Positions 18,647 through 26,797 of a stretch of 26,797 nucleotides of DNA are shown here, one piece after another. The stretch is from positions 1-26,797 of IMG/VR virus record IMGVR_UViG_3300020156_000073; one strand, given 5' to 3'. Every line of letters starts with the position of its first letter. Positions within the stretch are counted from its first letter, which is position 1. The notes below the pieces were generated by a model, which saw nothing but the letters and a program-made list of their open reading frames with translations, was not told the origin of the DNA and did no database searches. This stretch comes from a virus. Position numbers and translations under genes: made by a program.

Positions 18647-19153
18647 ATGTACACCCAGGACACGCCGATGGCGATCACGAACCCCGCGAGCGAAGCTCAG
18701 ATCAACTACATCCGCGTTCTGGTGGACAAGAAGTACCCCACCGCTGAGCGCGCCCAGTACATCGATTTCCTGGACAACGCCGTGATCTCCAAGGCCCGCG
18801 CCTCCGAGATCATCACCCTTCTGAAGACCCTTCCGAACGTCTTCGTCCAGGAGGAGACCACCGAGGAACTGGACCTGGGCATGTACCAGGTTGACGGCGT
18901 GATCTACAAGGTTCAGCGCGCCGTCCACGGCTCCGGCTTCCTGTACGCGAAGCGCTGGGACGAAGAGTCCCAGAGCTTCGAAAAGGAGACGGGGGCCATC
19001 CGCAAGATCCGCGCCAGCCACCGCATGACCCTGGAAGAGGCGGCCCGCTTCGGCCAGATCACGGGGACCTGCGGTCACTGCGGCCGGACGCTGACCGATG
19101 AGGACAGCATCGCGGCCGGTATCGGCCCTGTCTGCGCCGGTAAGTACAACTAA
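18647..19153 (+). CDS. DUF6011-like zinc-motif protein
   Basis: The 168-residue protein ends in a motif common in actinobacterial phage proteins of the DUF6011 type: CGHCGRTLTDEDSIAAGIGP followed by VCAGKY, with three cysteines and a histidine likely to bind zinc. The N-terminal third has SEAQINYIRVLVDKKYP, a helical segment seen with such domains, and the middle is a small beta-rich region. The start follows a good ribosome site; a TTG-started longer frame would include the promoter and is rejected. The biochemical role of the family is not known to me. Twelve bases separate it from the frame of the WhiB-like gene start region, so they form one unit. Confidence 0.75.
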   Translation: MYTQDTPMAITNPASEAQINYIRVLVDKKYPTAERAQYIDFLDNAVISKARASEIITLLKTLPNVFVQEETTEELDLGMYQVDGVIYKVQRAVHGSGFLYAKRWDEESQSFEKETGAIRKIRASHRMTLEEAARFGQITGTCGHCGRTLTDEDSIAAGIGPVCAGKYN

Positions 19154-19161
19154 GGAGACCG

Positions 19162-19599
19162 ATGTCCCGACCCGGTGACAAAACCGAGGCCCCTCGCGCG
19201 AGCGGGGGGCTTCGTGCCGACTGGAGGACCAGGGCGGCTTGCCGTGGCTATGCGAACGCCTCCGGTGACCCCTGGGACGCTGACCCGAATGTGGGGGTGG
19301 TGAACTCCACCGCCAAGGCGTTCTGTTCCACATGCCCGGTCAAGCGCGAATGCCTCTTGGAGGGACTGAGGAGTGACCGCCTGAACGGAGGAGACGCCTT
19401 CGGGATCTGGGGCAACACCGCGCCGAAGCAACGCCGGGCCATGGTCCGGCTTCGCTACCGTCTCGGGTGCCCCGTGTGCCATGGGAAGCTGGTCATCACC
19501 TCGGAGGGCGAAGAGTGGCAGGCGTGCGCATCCTGCGGGATCACCTGGCGGTGCCGCAAACGCGAAGTGTTTACGGACGGTAGTGGGCAACCCAGTTGA
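19162..19599 (+). CDS. WhiB-like regulator with extra C-terminal zinc ribbon
   Basis: The 145-residue protein carries the WhiB set: C27, then C55-x2-C58-x5-C64 (FCSTCPVKREC), and the GIWG turn at 81-84 followed by basic residues (KQRR). WhiB proteins hold a 4Fe-4S cluster and work with the major sigma factor in actinobacteria; phages such as TM4 carry them and alter host gene expression. Beyond residue 100 two CxxC pairs (C103/C106 and C122/C125) form a likely zinc ribbon, which ordinary short WhiB proteins lack. AAGGAGACC precedes the ATG. A GC hairpin lies within the first 20 codons. The last 29 bases overlap the convergent fibre gene. Confidence 0.85.
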   Translation: MSRPGDKTEAPRASGGLRADWRTRAACRGYANASGDPWDADPNVGVVNSTAKAFCSTCPVKRECLLEGLRSDRLNGGDAFGIWGNTAPKQRRAMVRLRYRLGCPVCHGKLVITSEGEEWQACASCGITWRCRKREVFTDGSGQPS

Positions 19600-20053
19600 C
19601 CGGGATGTCTACCCACGTGGACGTGTCCGACGACGCGCTGAAGACGAACATCGTAAACCCGGTGGTCGTCGGGTTGATCGGCCGGGCGATCCAGCGGGCC
19701 GTCACCCCCGAGCCGGAGTCGATGTTCCCGAAGACCTTCGGGACCGCCGGGAAGGTGAAGCCGAAGTTCACCGGGACCGTGGTGGAGTTGACACTAGTCA
19801 AGCTGATATTGACCGTGCCAGTCCTGGTCCAGTTCGTCAGGTTGGTGATGCTCGTCTGGTTTGCCGTGATGCTGGCCTGATTCGCTGCGATCGAAGATGC
19901 CTGGTCCGTCACGGTGTTGTTCAGAGCGGCCAGAGCCGCGTCTACCTGGATAGCCAGAATGGGCATCGTCGTTGTCGGACCGCCGGTTAGTGTCGTCCCT
20001 GGGAGGGACGTAGGCGATTCGTAGTCGAATCCGTAGTTACTCGTGTTCGGCAT
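19571..20053 (-). CDS. Tail fibre-like protein 2, 160 residues
   Basis: The N-terminus (NYGFDYESPTSLPGTTLTGG then PILAIQVDAALAALN) matches that of the neighbouring fibre-like protein. A heptad-like stretch follows (ASSIAANQASITANQTSITN), which may form a trimeric coiled coil, and then a beta-rich C-terminal domain from about residue 70. That layout is usual for short phage fibres or host-binding proteins attached to the tail tip. It is the last gene of the tail group and ends 29 bases inside the WhiB-like gene on the other strand. Confidence 0.7.
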   Translation of the reverse strand: MPNTSNYGFDYESPTSLPGTTLTGGPTTTMPILAIQVDAALAALNNTVTDQASSIAANQASITANQTSITNLTNWTRTGTVNISLTSVNSTTVPVNFGFTFPAVPKVFGNIDSGSGVTARWIARPINPTTTGFTMFVFSASSDTSTWVDIPVNWVAHYRP

Positions 20054-20061
20054 CGGGTCCC

Positions 20062-20613
20062 CTAGTTGAACGTGGCGGAGAAGTGCGTACTCGAAATGCG
20101 AACCACGTCATCCGTGGAGATCACGGAGTTGGAATGCATGTCCGCGATGACCACGGTCCCGTTCGTGTTCATGAGCGCGGAACCGGAGGTGACGCTACAC
20201 TGGATCGCCGTGTACGTCTGGAGCACCGGCCGGGCGGCCGTGGTGTTGATCGTACACAGCGTGGTGTCCGTGACGTTACCGGCGGAGTTGGCGGGGAAGT
20301 TACCCCCCGTCCTGGTCAGCACGATGACGACGGAGACGACCGGCCCCCAGTGCCGATATTGGCTCGTGGTCACGGTGTAGCCGCCAGCGGGAGCCACGCT
20401 GAGAGCAATCCAGCCCGTGTCCGAAGGCGTGGCCGTCTGAATGGTGCTGATATCCCCTTCAGCGGCGGCTAGGCGCGCGTCGATACCCGCTAGAGCCGTC
20501 TCCACCTGTTCGGCCAGGATAGGGGACGAGCCGTCCGAGTCCCCCGTCAGGGTGATTCCCGGCTTCGTCAGCGGGGTTTCGTATTCGAAGCCGTACGTCG
20601 GCGTCATAGGCAT
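20062..20613 (-). CDS. Tail fibre-like protein 1, 183 residues
   Basis: Starts with TYGFEYETPLTKPGITLTGD and PILAEQVETALAGIDARLA, the same attachment-type N-terminus as the next gene, followed by a short helix and a beta-rich C-terminal domain of about 125 residues with no recognised family. The ATG overlaps the preceding stop by one base (TAATG). It is likely a receptor-binding or tail-tip decoration protein. Confidence 0.7.
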   Translation of the reverse strand: MPMTPTYGFEYETPLTKPGITLTGDSDGSSPILAEQVETALAGIDARLAAAEGDISTIQTATPSDTGWIALSVAPAGGYTVTTSQYRHWGPVVSVVIVLTRTGGNFPANSAGNVTDTTLCTINTTAARPVLQTYTAIQCSVTSGSALMNTNGTVVIADMHSNSVISTDDVVRISSTHFSATFN

Positions 20614-21725
20614 TAGAGGACTCCCACGTGAATGATGGTGGACTGGCGGGTGGCAATGTTGATCGGGGAGTCAACATCAAGAGGAATCGACACGCGGTCA
20701 ACAATGTGTACCTCTCGGGTACCGTCATTGTAAACCACCCGAAGCACATCGTAAGGACGCACAGCCGGGTTCGGCACCGCCGACAGGCCCACGTCGTACG
20801 GGGCTCCGAGCGACTGGCGGAGGAGGTTCACGGCCGCGTTCTCCGCCTGGGGTTCAGTAGTGATGAACGAAGACGAGTAGAAGCGCGGCACCCGACCGAA
20901 GGGCCCACCGAAGAACGTGGGGCTGGACTCCTGGGCGTTGATCGCCACCGCCCGCACGGGGTTCAGGTCGTCGGCACCTTCACCTGTCACAACCACGGCG
21001 TTGTACACGCCGTCCCGCGAGATGGATCGGTTGGCCTGGACCATAACCCCGTCCCGCCCGGCCTTCACACTCCAGATGATGTCCGTCTCCGAAGGGATCG
21101 TACGGAAGACCAGACGCCCGATCTCGTCCCAATAGAAGATCTTCCCCAGTCCGTCCGCCAGGGTCTTGATGACCTCCAGGCGGGATTCCTCAGCGATCAG
21201 GGAGCGGCCTAGCTGCGACTCGTCCGAGTCGTCATCCCAGACGATCACAGCATTGGGGTAGACCTCCTGAACCACTTCATTGATGATGTCGCCCACGAGC
21301 GTCCCTGTGAGCCACTGGCGCGGGGACATGAACCGTGAATCAATGATCGTCGCCATGCGGTCGTCAAGGTCCAGCGCCAGGGGGCCCCGGGCCGCATCGG
21401 ACTGGGCGGTCTTGCTGATCCGGTAGTAACCCAGAGGGGCCCAGAGCGTGCCACCCGCTCCAGTCTCCACCCCACGGGCTAGGAAGACCTCCGATCCGTA
21501 CGGAGCGAAGCGGAGGTCCCGAGCGTTCGGCCAGTCCTGGGCCACGGTCACGCCGCCCGTGGATCGGATATCGGCGGTGGCGTCGTACTCGACTTCACCG
21601 CCGATCACGCGCATGGCGAGTCCGAACGGGTCGCTTCCGGTCTGGAAGCCTTCCACGAGCGTGGCGCGGAAGCGCGCCGTATGCGATCCTGCGATGAGCT
21701 GGGCGAAGTCGGCGGCGGTAACCAC
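20613..21725 (-). CDS. Minor tail protein, baseplate-hub-like
   Basis: The 370-residue protein has the pattern of actinophage minor tail proteins related to tail hub (gp27-like) proteins: an N-terminal domain with VEYDATADIRSTGGVTV, a middle region (YYRISKTAQSD, LDLDDRMATI) and long beta-rich C-terminal parts with VYNAVVVTGEG. Position after the tape measure and other minor tail genes fits a tail-tip hub. The GTG start overlaps the previous stop (TAAGTG). Confidence is good for tail role, moderate for hub identity. Confidence 0.7.
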   Translation of the reverse strand: MVTAADFAQLIAGSHTARFRATLVEGFQTGSDPFGLAMRVIGGEVEYDATADIRSTGGVTVAQDWPNARDLRFAPYGSEVFLARGVETGAGGTLWAPLGYYRISKTAQSDAARGPLALDLDDRMATIIDSRFMSPRQWLTGTLVGDIINEVVQEVYPNAVIVWDDDSDESQLGRSLIAEESRLEVIKTLADGLGKIFYWDEIGRLVFRTIPSETDIIWSVKAGRDGVMVQANRSISRDGVYNAVVVTGEGADDLNPVRAVAINAQESSPTFFGGPFGRVPRFYSSSFITTEPQAENAAVNLLRQSLGAPYDVGLSAVPNPAVRPYDVLRVVYNDGTREVHIVDRVSIPLDVDSPINIATRQSTIIHVGVL

Positions 21726-22688
21726 TTAGCTCTGCCTTCCGTACAGTCGGTCCAGCCCGATATGGGTAGTCCCGCCGCTGGTGTTGCGTGCCTCCAGTTG
21801 GAATTCCACTTGGCCGCCGGGGGTGAACGTAGTTCCGAACGTCGGCACATCGAAGATGCCGGACGCGGTGCCGGTACCACTCGCGCCGGTGAAGTCACCC
21901 GATCCGGGGTTGACGCGGATACGCCACTCCGGGGAGCCGGTGGCCGTCACGACCACCCCGTACGCCACTCGGGGGTGGTACACGGGGTTGAAGCCGCGCC
22001 AGATCGGGGTAAAGCTGGCCGACGTGGTGGCAGGAAGGAAGGTGGTTCCGAGCTGTTGGGCGTTCGTGGTGGGGAACATGTTGTATGGAATCCAGGGGTC
22101 GGCCATGCCCACGCCCCCCGTCGCACCGTTGGAGGCGAAGAGGTCGTTACCTGCCTGATCTTTGATCTGGATCGTCTGGGAGCCGGGGGTTCCTGTCGTG
22201 ATAATCGACGTGGAGCCGTTGGCGTAGTTCATGTCCAGGGTATCGGTGTTGAAGATCTGAATTGCCCTGGTGCTGGCGGGGTCCCCGTAGAACAGGATCG
22301 TCAGCGGCTCGCCTTCGGTGTCGGACCCGAAGTACACCTGGTCATACTCGCCGTTCTGGGTGCGGAACCGTACCTGGCCCAGGTAGAAGGTTAGGTCCGC
22401 GATGAACTCGCCTGGATTCGACAGCTTGCCGATGATCCACCAGGTACCCACACCCTTGGCGTTCTCCGGGGCCCAGCCCATGAGGCCGACGACATCGCCC
22501 GGCTTAAGAACCAGGTTGTTCAGCCCTTCGATCATGGGCACGTCAGTGATCGTGATCCCGCGCCATTCGATGGTGTTCCGGAGGTTGATCCGGTCCCACG
22601 TCAGGATCTTCCCCTGACTGAACTGGACGCCCTTAGACGGCGCTGGGGTCAGCAACGCCGCTAGGTCGTTATTCGCACGGTCGCTCAC
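21726..22688 (-). CDS. Minor tail protein, 320 residues
   Basis: Starts with GTG overlapping the previous stop by four bases. An N-terminal barrel-like region (LKPGDVVGLMGWAPENAKGV) leads to a middle section of short beta repeats and a C-terminal domain from about residue 215 with FTPIWRGFNPVYHP and a sandwich-type end (GGQVEFQLEARNTSGG). This is the general build of tail-tip or fibre-base proteins in actinobacterial siphophages. The exact position in the tail is unknown. Confidence 0.7.
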   Translation of the reverse strand: MSDRANNDLAALLTPAPSKGVQFSQGKILTWDRINLRNTIEWRGITITDVPMIEGLNNLVLKPGDVVGLMGWAPENAKGVGTWWIIGKLSNPGEFIADLTFYLGQVRFRTQNGEYDQVYFGSDTEGEPLTILFYGDPASTRAIQIFNTDTLDMNYANGSTSIITTGTPGSQTIQIKDQAGNDLFASNGATGGVGMADPWIPYNMFPTTNAQQLGTTFLPATTSASFTPIWRGFNPVYHPRVAYGVVVTATGSPEWRIRVNPGSGDFTGASGTGTASGIFDVPTFGTTFTPGGQVEFQLEARNTSGGTTHIGLDRLYGRQS

Positions 22689-24805
22689 AGTACTTCACCT
22701 CCGAATGAACTTGCGTTCCCCTCCTCTAGCCAGAGGTCTTGCCAGGTCGGCCATGTGGCCCAGACCGTTTCCCACGTACCTTCGGGCCCGATCATGTCCC
22801 AGAGCATTTGCCACGTCATCGTGGTGGGGATGACGCCCGCCTGGTCCACGGCGGCCACCCGAGTGAATCCGACAGTCCATCCCCGGATGTTCGTTCCTCG
22901 GAGTGAGTGCCGCTCTTCGTGGCCGTCCCACATTACATAGCCGTCCGGGATGCCGGAGTAATCGGTGGGGCAGTCCTCTTCCGTGTCACCCGGGGGCTGA
23001 AGGTACAGGATGCCGCCGTACGTCAGGAGGGACCGCACCCCGCGAAGGGTGTCTTCGTCTTCCGTCACGAACGTGAGCGTGAAGGAGCCGGACGAGCCCA
23101 CGTCGGCAATCGCCAGGATCTCGTGGCGTCCCTTGATGTCGAAGAACCCGGCGCGGGAGTCGCGGTTCAACGCGTCCCAGTCCACGCAATCCAGCTCCCG
23201 GTTCAGGAGGGGGTACGTGATGGACTTCAGGAAGGTTTCCGCCTGGGTGGGGGTAACCGTGGCCGTGTCACCCACGGTTGGCGGGATCGTGTGCGCCTCC
23301 ATGGGGCCGAACCACTGTTCGAAGGCGGCACCGCTCCCCTTGAAAGACCGCATGTTGACGGCGGTACCTGCGACGATAGACGTATCGGTCACGAAGAGTG
23401 ACCAGTTCGTTGGTTCGTCGTCACCTTCCTGCCACGCCTTGGCCGCCAGGCTCGTCCCCTGAACCCGAAAACGGACATGCCAGGGGATACCAGGGGTCCA
23501 CGTCCCCAAGGTGGTGGTTCCTAGCTGGGTGTACGAATCGGCAATGAACTTCCCGATCCGTAGCTCAACATCGAAGTCATTCCCTTCAGGGCGGAATCGG
23601 ATGTTCGATTCATACATGTTGTTGAAGTCGGTGGACCGGAGGCCCACGCCCCACTCCACTGACTGGTCCATGGAGTCATGGGACCCCGGGAAGATCGCGG
23701 ACCAGGTGATATCCCCGTCCGTCAGTCCCGGGATGGCGTCGGTCAGTTGCTCAGCGATCCGTCCAGCGGGTTGCGTGCTGCGGACCACGCCCACGCCGTT
23801 GTTCACCCAGGCATTGAAGCCGGACGACGTAGAGCCCACGTTCCAGTCCTGGCCCGTGTCGGCGGTTCCCCAGTCCACGCCGGGCACAGGGGAAATCGTG
23901 ATGATCGAAGCGCCGGACTGGACAGTCCAAGTACGTCCGGCGGAATCCACGAAGTTAGTAGTACCTGCGGCTTGATTCTGGAAGAAGGGGTTCGCGACAA
24001 TCGTTCCGAGAATCCCGTTACGAACGCGGGCGGCGTGGACCTGCCCGGTAAGCTTGGCGCTTCCGCCGTTGTTCCAGGAGCCGACTTCCAGGACCGATGA
24101 TCCAGCGAAGATGCTTGTGGTTCCGGTCGCGGTACGGGGGTCACCCAGTTGGGTCCAAGGACCCGCCAGGCTCGTCCCCCCCGGAGCGGTGTAGAAGGTG
24201 GCAGTCCTCCCCCCCGAACCGTTGTTCACGTCCAGGGTGGCGCGTACCGCCAGACGGCCCGTGGAGATGGGGACCGCGACGTTGGAGGTCAGCGAAAGGA
24301 CGGTCCCGTTGGTGCCATCCGTGGACCACCACAGACGAAGACGGCCCGTGGACTCCAGACTGAGGAGGTAGGACCGGTTATTGCTGGCCGTGTCCCACTT
24401 CGCCACCAGGCCCCGTTGGGTGCTGACCCACTGTTCAATGGTGACATCGATGGCAATATCGATGTCACCCGTGATGTCCAGGGCCGCCGCGTCAGGAGTG
24501 CTGGCGTAGCTGTTGACGGCTCCAGTCAGCTCCAGCGTGCCCGCGCTCGGGTATGCGCGGTTGAAGGAGTCGTAGAAGACCGGCTCAATGATGCGGTACT
24601 GGTTCTCCCGGTTGGGCGCATACTCGTAGTCGTCCACGACCGTGACGCCCTGGGTTCCCATGCCGGAGCCCCCGCGCACGTCCACCCACGTGGTTCCGCC
24701 GTCCGTGGACCGTTGGAGCCGGTAGCGGACATTCGTCGTGGGGCTCCCGAGCGTGAGCCGGACACGCCCCAGGGTCGGGAGGTACTGCGCCGTCAGCGTA
24801 GCCAT
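22685..24805 (-). CDS. Large minor tail protein with lectin-like domain
   Basis: A 706-residue protein directly after the tape measure, with AGGAGG before its ATG. The N-terminus has a fibronectin-like strand pattern (VRYRLQRSTDGGTTWVDV). About residues 95-260 look like a concanavalin/LamG-type lectin sandwich, with DIAIDVTIEQWVSTQRGLVA and RLRLWWSTDGT. A second sandwich-like region spans about 315-480. The last 190 residues resemble a distal-tail-type end (YPLLNRELDCVDWDALNRDS; WTVGFTRVAAVD). It may bind cell-wall sugars. Domain limits are estimates. Confidence 0.7.
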   Translation of the reverse strand: MATLTAQYLPTLGRVRLTLGSPTTNVRYRLQRSTDGGTTWVDVRGGSGMGTQGVTVVDDYEYAPNRENQYRIIEPVFYDSFNRAYPSAGTLELTGAVNSYASTPDAAALDITGDIDIAIDVTIEQWVSTQRGLVAKWDTASNNRSYLLSLESTGRLRLWWSTDGTNGTVLSLTSNVAVPISTGRLAVRATLDVNNGSGGRTATFYTAPGGTSLAGPWTQLGDPRTATGTTSIFAGSSVLEVGSWNNGGSAKLTGQVHAARVRNGILGTIVANPFFQNQAAGTTNFVDSAGRTWTVQSGASIITISPVPGVDWGTADTGQDWNVGSTSSGFNAWVNNGVGVVRSTQPAGRIAEQLTDAIPGLTDGDITWSAIFPGSHDSMDQSVEWGVGLRSTDFNNMYESNIRFRPEGNDFDVELRIGKFIADSYTQLGTTTLGTWTPGIPWHVRFRVQGTSLAAKAWQEGDDEPTNWSLFVTDTSIVAGTAVNMRSFKGSGAAFEQWFGPMEAHTIPPTVGDTATVTPTQAETFLKSITYPLLNRELDCVDWDALNRDSRAGFFDIKGRHEILAIADVGSSGSFTLTFVTEDEDTLRGVRSLLTYGGILYLQPPGDTEEDCPTDYSGIPDGYVMWDGHEERHSLRGTNIRGWTVGFTRVAAVDQAGVIPTTMTWQMLWDMIGPEGTWETVWATWPTWQDLWLEEGNASSFGGEVL

Positions 24806-26797
24806 TTAGTGATTCCTCCTGGTGCCCGACCGTGCGCGTCGCAACATCTGTTGATTCATTTCGTTTTGCTTCTCCACCACGATATCAGTTAGCTCACGCT
24901 CGCCGATCCGCACGATGAAGTAATTGTCTCCAGTCTGGCCCATGGCCGTGACCGTGCCGCTGTCGGCTCCGGCTGTAGCCTGTCCGCTCACTCCGGCACG
25001 GCTCAGCGCAGACGCCAGTACGTCCGTGACCCGGCTGTCCTCCAGGGGAAGCACCGCCTCCGTACCGGCTTCACCCACCATGGCGAGCGTTGGGCCCGTG
25101 ACCAGACCACCGCGCGCCAGGTACGGGATGTTCGGCGTGGAGACCGTGACGCCAGGCGTAGAGCCCAGGGGGCCCAGGTCCACGGACGGCACCGAGAATG
25201 ACAGGTTGTTCCAGCCGGAGATGATGGAGTTGATAGCCGACTTGAAACCGTCCCAAAGCGGACTAAAGATACCGCTTAGGGCACCGCTGATCTTGCCGGG
25301 AATTCCCTTGACAAAATTGACAAAGGTGTTGAAACCGGTCTTGATGTTGTCAATTTGGGTCACAGCGGCATTCTTCAGGGCATTGAACCCATTTTTCACA
25401 GGCGTGAAGACCTGGTTATTGAGGATCGTCCATCCGGCTTTGAAGAGCGTCACCAGGGCGTCCCATCCGGTGGTGATCTCCTCCACCCGCTGGACGATCA
25501 GATCCTTGATGAAGTTCCAGACGATTTCGATCCCGGCACCCGCGAGCTGGAATTGCTGGACGAGCCACTGGATAGCCGAGCCCAGGAGCGTGACCAGGAT
25601 GTCCGCCAGAAGTTCGATGATCGGGACGACGAACGGCACGATGACGTTCTCTACCAGCCACAGGAGGATGTCTCCGAGCACCTGGATAATTGGCGCGAGG
25701 ACGGCTCCGATCAGGTCCGCCACCACCCCGAACAGTTCGATCAGGGGCGTCAGGGCTTCGATGATGGGGGCCAGGGCATCGAACAGGACCGTGAAGATGG
25801 GAGCTACCGCTTCTAGGACAGAAGCTACCAATTCCAGGGCAACCCCCAGATTGTTAGCCAAAAGGTCCACAAGTAGCTCAATTAGGGGCATAACGGCATC
25901 AAGCGCCTCAACTAGGATTCCTCCCAGTAGCTCAATGATTGTCGTCAATGGGGGGATTAGGGGGGAAATGGCCGAAGCCACTACCATGAGAATTGGCGCG
26001 AGTGCGGAGAGTACGGACCCCACCAGCTCGGACAGAGGACCCAGGAGGGGAGAAACTACACCAAGGATGTTCGCCAGCCCGGAGATGATGGGAGGCAGGG
26101 CGGGAGCGATGCCCGCGAGGACATCGCCGAAGGCGGCCCCCACGTTGTTGAGGGCTTCGAAGATGGTAACCAGTACCTCTTGGCCCTGGGCGGACGCGAG
26201 GAATTCGTCAAAGACCCCCAGCACCTCCCCGAACACTCCGAGGATGTTGCCACCCGTGGCCGATGCCGCCGCGCCGATGGACCCGAGGATGCCGACGATC
26301 GGGGACAGGATGTCCCCGATGGCGGAGAAGACCGCTAGGGCGTCGTGAACCCATTGCGTGGCCTGCCCGGTGGCCGCCGCCTGGTCTAGGAACTGGGCGA
26401 ACCGGAGGATCAGGTCCGCGAGTCCAGCTCCGGCGTCGGGGCCGAAGGCTTCGTTAATGGCCGTGCCGACGTTCAGGAGCGAACCGAAAAGGATCATGAG
26501 CGGTTCGCTGATACTCTCGATGACCTGGGCCATGATCGCGAACGACTGGGTTACGAAGTCCACGCCCTCCTGGGAGGTGGCGACGATCGCAAGATTCTGG
26601 ATCACGCCGTTCATGGCGGACGCTACGGAGGTCATGCCCTCCGAGACGGGACCCATCAAGGTGTCCGCCAGGCTGGTCAGTACGTCGTCAAAGTCCTGGA
26701 AGAAGGCGTCCTGTACCCGGTCGCGGAGCGCGTCCAGTTGGGGAGCCATGTCCCGGAGCGCCTGAGCCGCCGCCTGGACGTTGGGGGCCAGCCACTC
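24806..26797 (-). CDS. Tape measure protein, N-terminus outside the window
   Basis: The frame is open to the right edge, giving 663 visible codons; the ATG at 26749 is internal. The sequence is a long run of hydrophobic repeats such as LAPIIEALTPLIELFGVV and PLIPPLTTIIELLGGILVEA, with several possible membrane-spanning stretches. It ends in the usual tape-measure C-terminus (YLARGGLVTGPTLAMVGEAG, TEAVLPLEDSRV). The protein sets tail length and probably helps DNA cross the host membrane. No lysozyme-like domain is seen in the visible part. Confidence 0.9.
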   Translation of the reverse strand, partial: EWLAPNVQAAAQALRDMAPQLDALRDRVQDAFFQDFDDVLTSLADTLMGPVSEGMTSVASAMNGVIQNLAIVATSQEGVDFVTQSFAIMAQVIESISEPLMILFGSLLNVGTAINEAFGPDAGAGLADLILRFAQFLDQAAATGQATQWVHDALAVFSAIGDILSPIVGILGSIGAAASATGGNILGVFGEVLGVFDEFLASAQGQEVLVTIFEALNNVGAAFGDVLAGIAPALPPIISGLANILGVVSPLLGPLSELVGSVLSALAPILMVVASAISPLIPPLTTIIELLGGILVEALDAVMPLIELLVDLLANNLGVALELVASVLEAVAPIFTVLFDALAPIIEALTPLIELFGVVADLIGAVLAPIIQVLGDILLWLVENVIVPFVVPIIELLADILVTLLGSAIQWLVQQFQLAGAGIEIVWNFIKDLIVQRVEEITTGWDALVTLFKAGWTILNNQVFTPVKNGFNALKNAAVTQIDNIKTGFNTFVNFVKGIPGKISGALSGIFSPLWDGFKSAINSIISGWNNLSFSVPSVDLGPLGSTPGVTVSTPNIPYLARGGLVTGPTLAMVGEAGTEAVLPLEDSRVTDVLASALSRAGVSGQATAGADSGTVTAMGQTGDNYFIVRIGERELTDIVVEKQNEMNQQMLRRARSGTRRNH

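Noticed and set aside
19185-19220. GC hairpin in the first codons of the WhiB-like gene as a terminator
   Set aside because: It lies inside coding sequence after the start with no T-run; a translational effect is possible but unsupported.
24924-26348. 474-residue plus-strand frame opposite the tape measure
   Set aside because: It is the complement of a clear tape-measure gene with repetitive codons, which produces long shadow frames.

Overview
The window is part of the genome of a large, GC-rich tailed phage with a long non-contractile (siphovirus-like) tail and an actinobacterial host, most likely Streptomyces or a relative. The evidence is the tape-measure and minor-tail genes, the phage replication and recombination genes, and two regulators of actinobacterial type: a BldC-like helix-turn-helix protein and a WhiB-like iron-sulfur protein. 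Many genes start with GTG and overlap the previous stop by 1-4 bases, and codons strongly favour G or C in third position. I name no specific phage.

Layout. Positions 1-2396 (minus strand) hold a helicase/primase-type ATPase cut by the window edge and a separate prim-pol protein, with a terminator between them. Positions 2583-3146 hold an unknown plus-strand gene. Positions 3164-6422 form a cassette of about 13 very small genes, mostly predicted membrane proteins of 37-133 residues plus one lipoprotein, with the BldC-like regulator inside it; it begins at a good promoter with a long structured leader. Positions 6446-14294 are the replication and recombination module: family A DNA polymerase with proofreading domain, RuvC-like nuclease, SNF2-type helicase, Cas4/RecB-like nuclease, Sak4-like RecA-fold ATPase, an SSB-like protein, and two or three unknown or winged-helix proteins.

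Positions 14326-17613 hold a strong promoter, a 22-codon leader ORF ending in TTA-AGG, and 27 tRNA genes (26 normal-looking, one malformed) that together cover all 20 amino acids. Hairpin or multi-branched elements that are not tRNAs lie between several of them. The gene directly after the last tRNA is a stand-alone polynucleotide 3'-phosphatase (T4 Pnkp C-terminal type), which suggests a role in tRNA repair. Positions 18144-19599 carry two small membrane proteins, a DUF6011-type zinc protein and a WhiB-like protein with an added zinc ribbon. Positions 19571-26797 (minus strand) carry the tail genes, from the tape measure (cut by the right edge) through four minor tail proteins to two related fibre-like proteins.

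How it fits together (inference): the phage supplies most of its own replication and recombination enzymes and a near-complete tRNA set with a probable RNA-repair enzyme. It also carries developmental-type regulators and a set of membrane micro-proteins that may remodel the host or block competing phages. At three places a promoter element lies inside a hairpin that follows the upstream gene, so termination and re-initiation appear to share the same bases.
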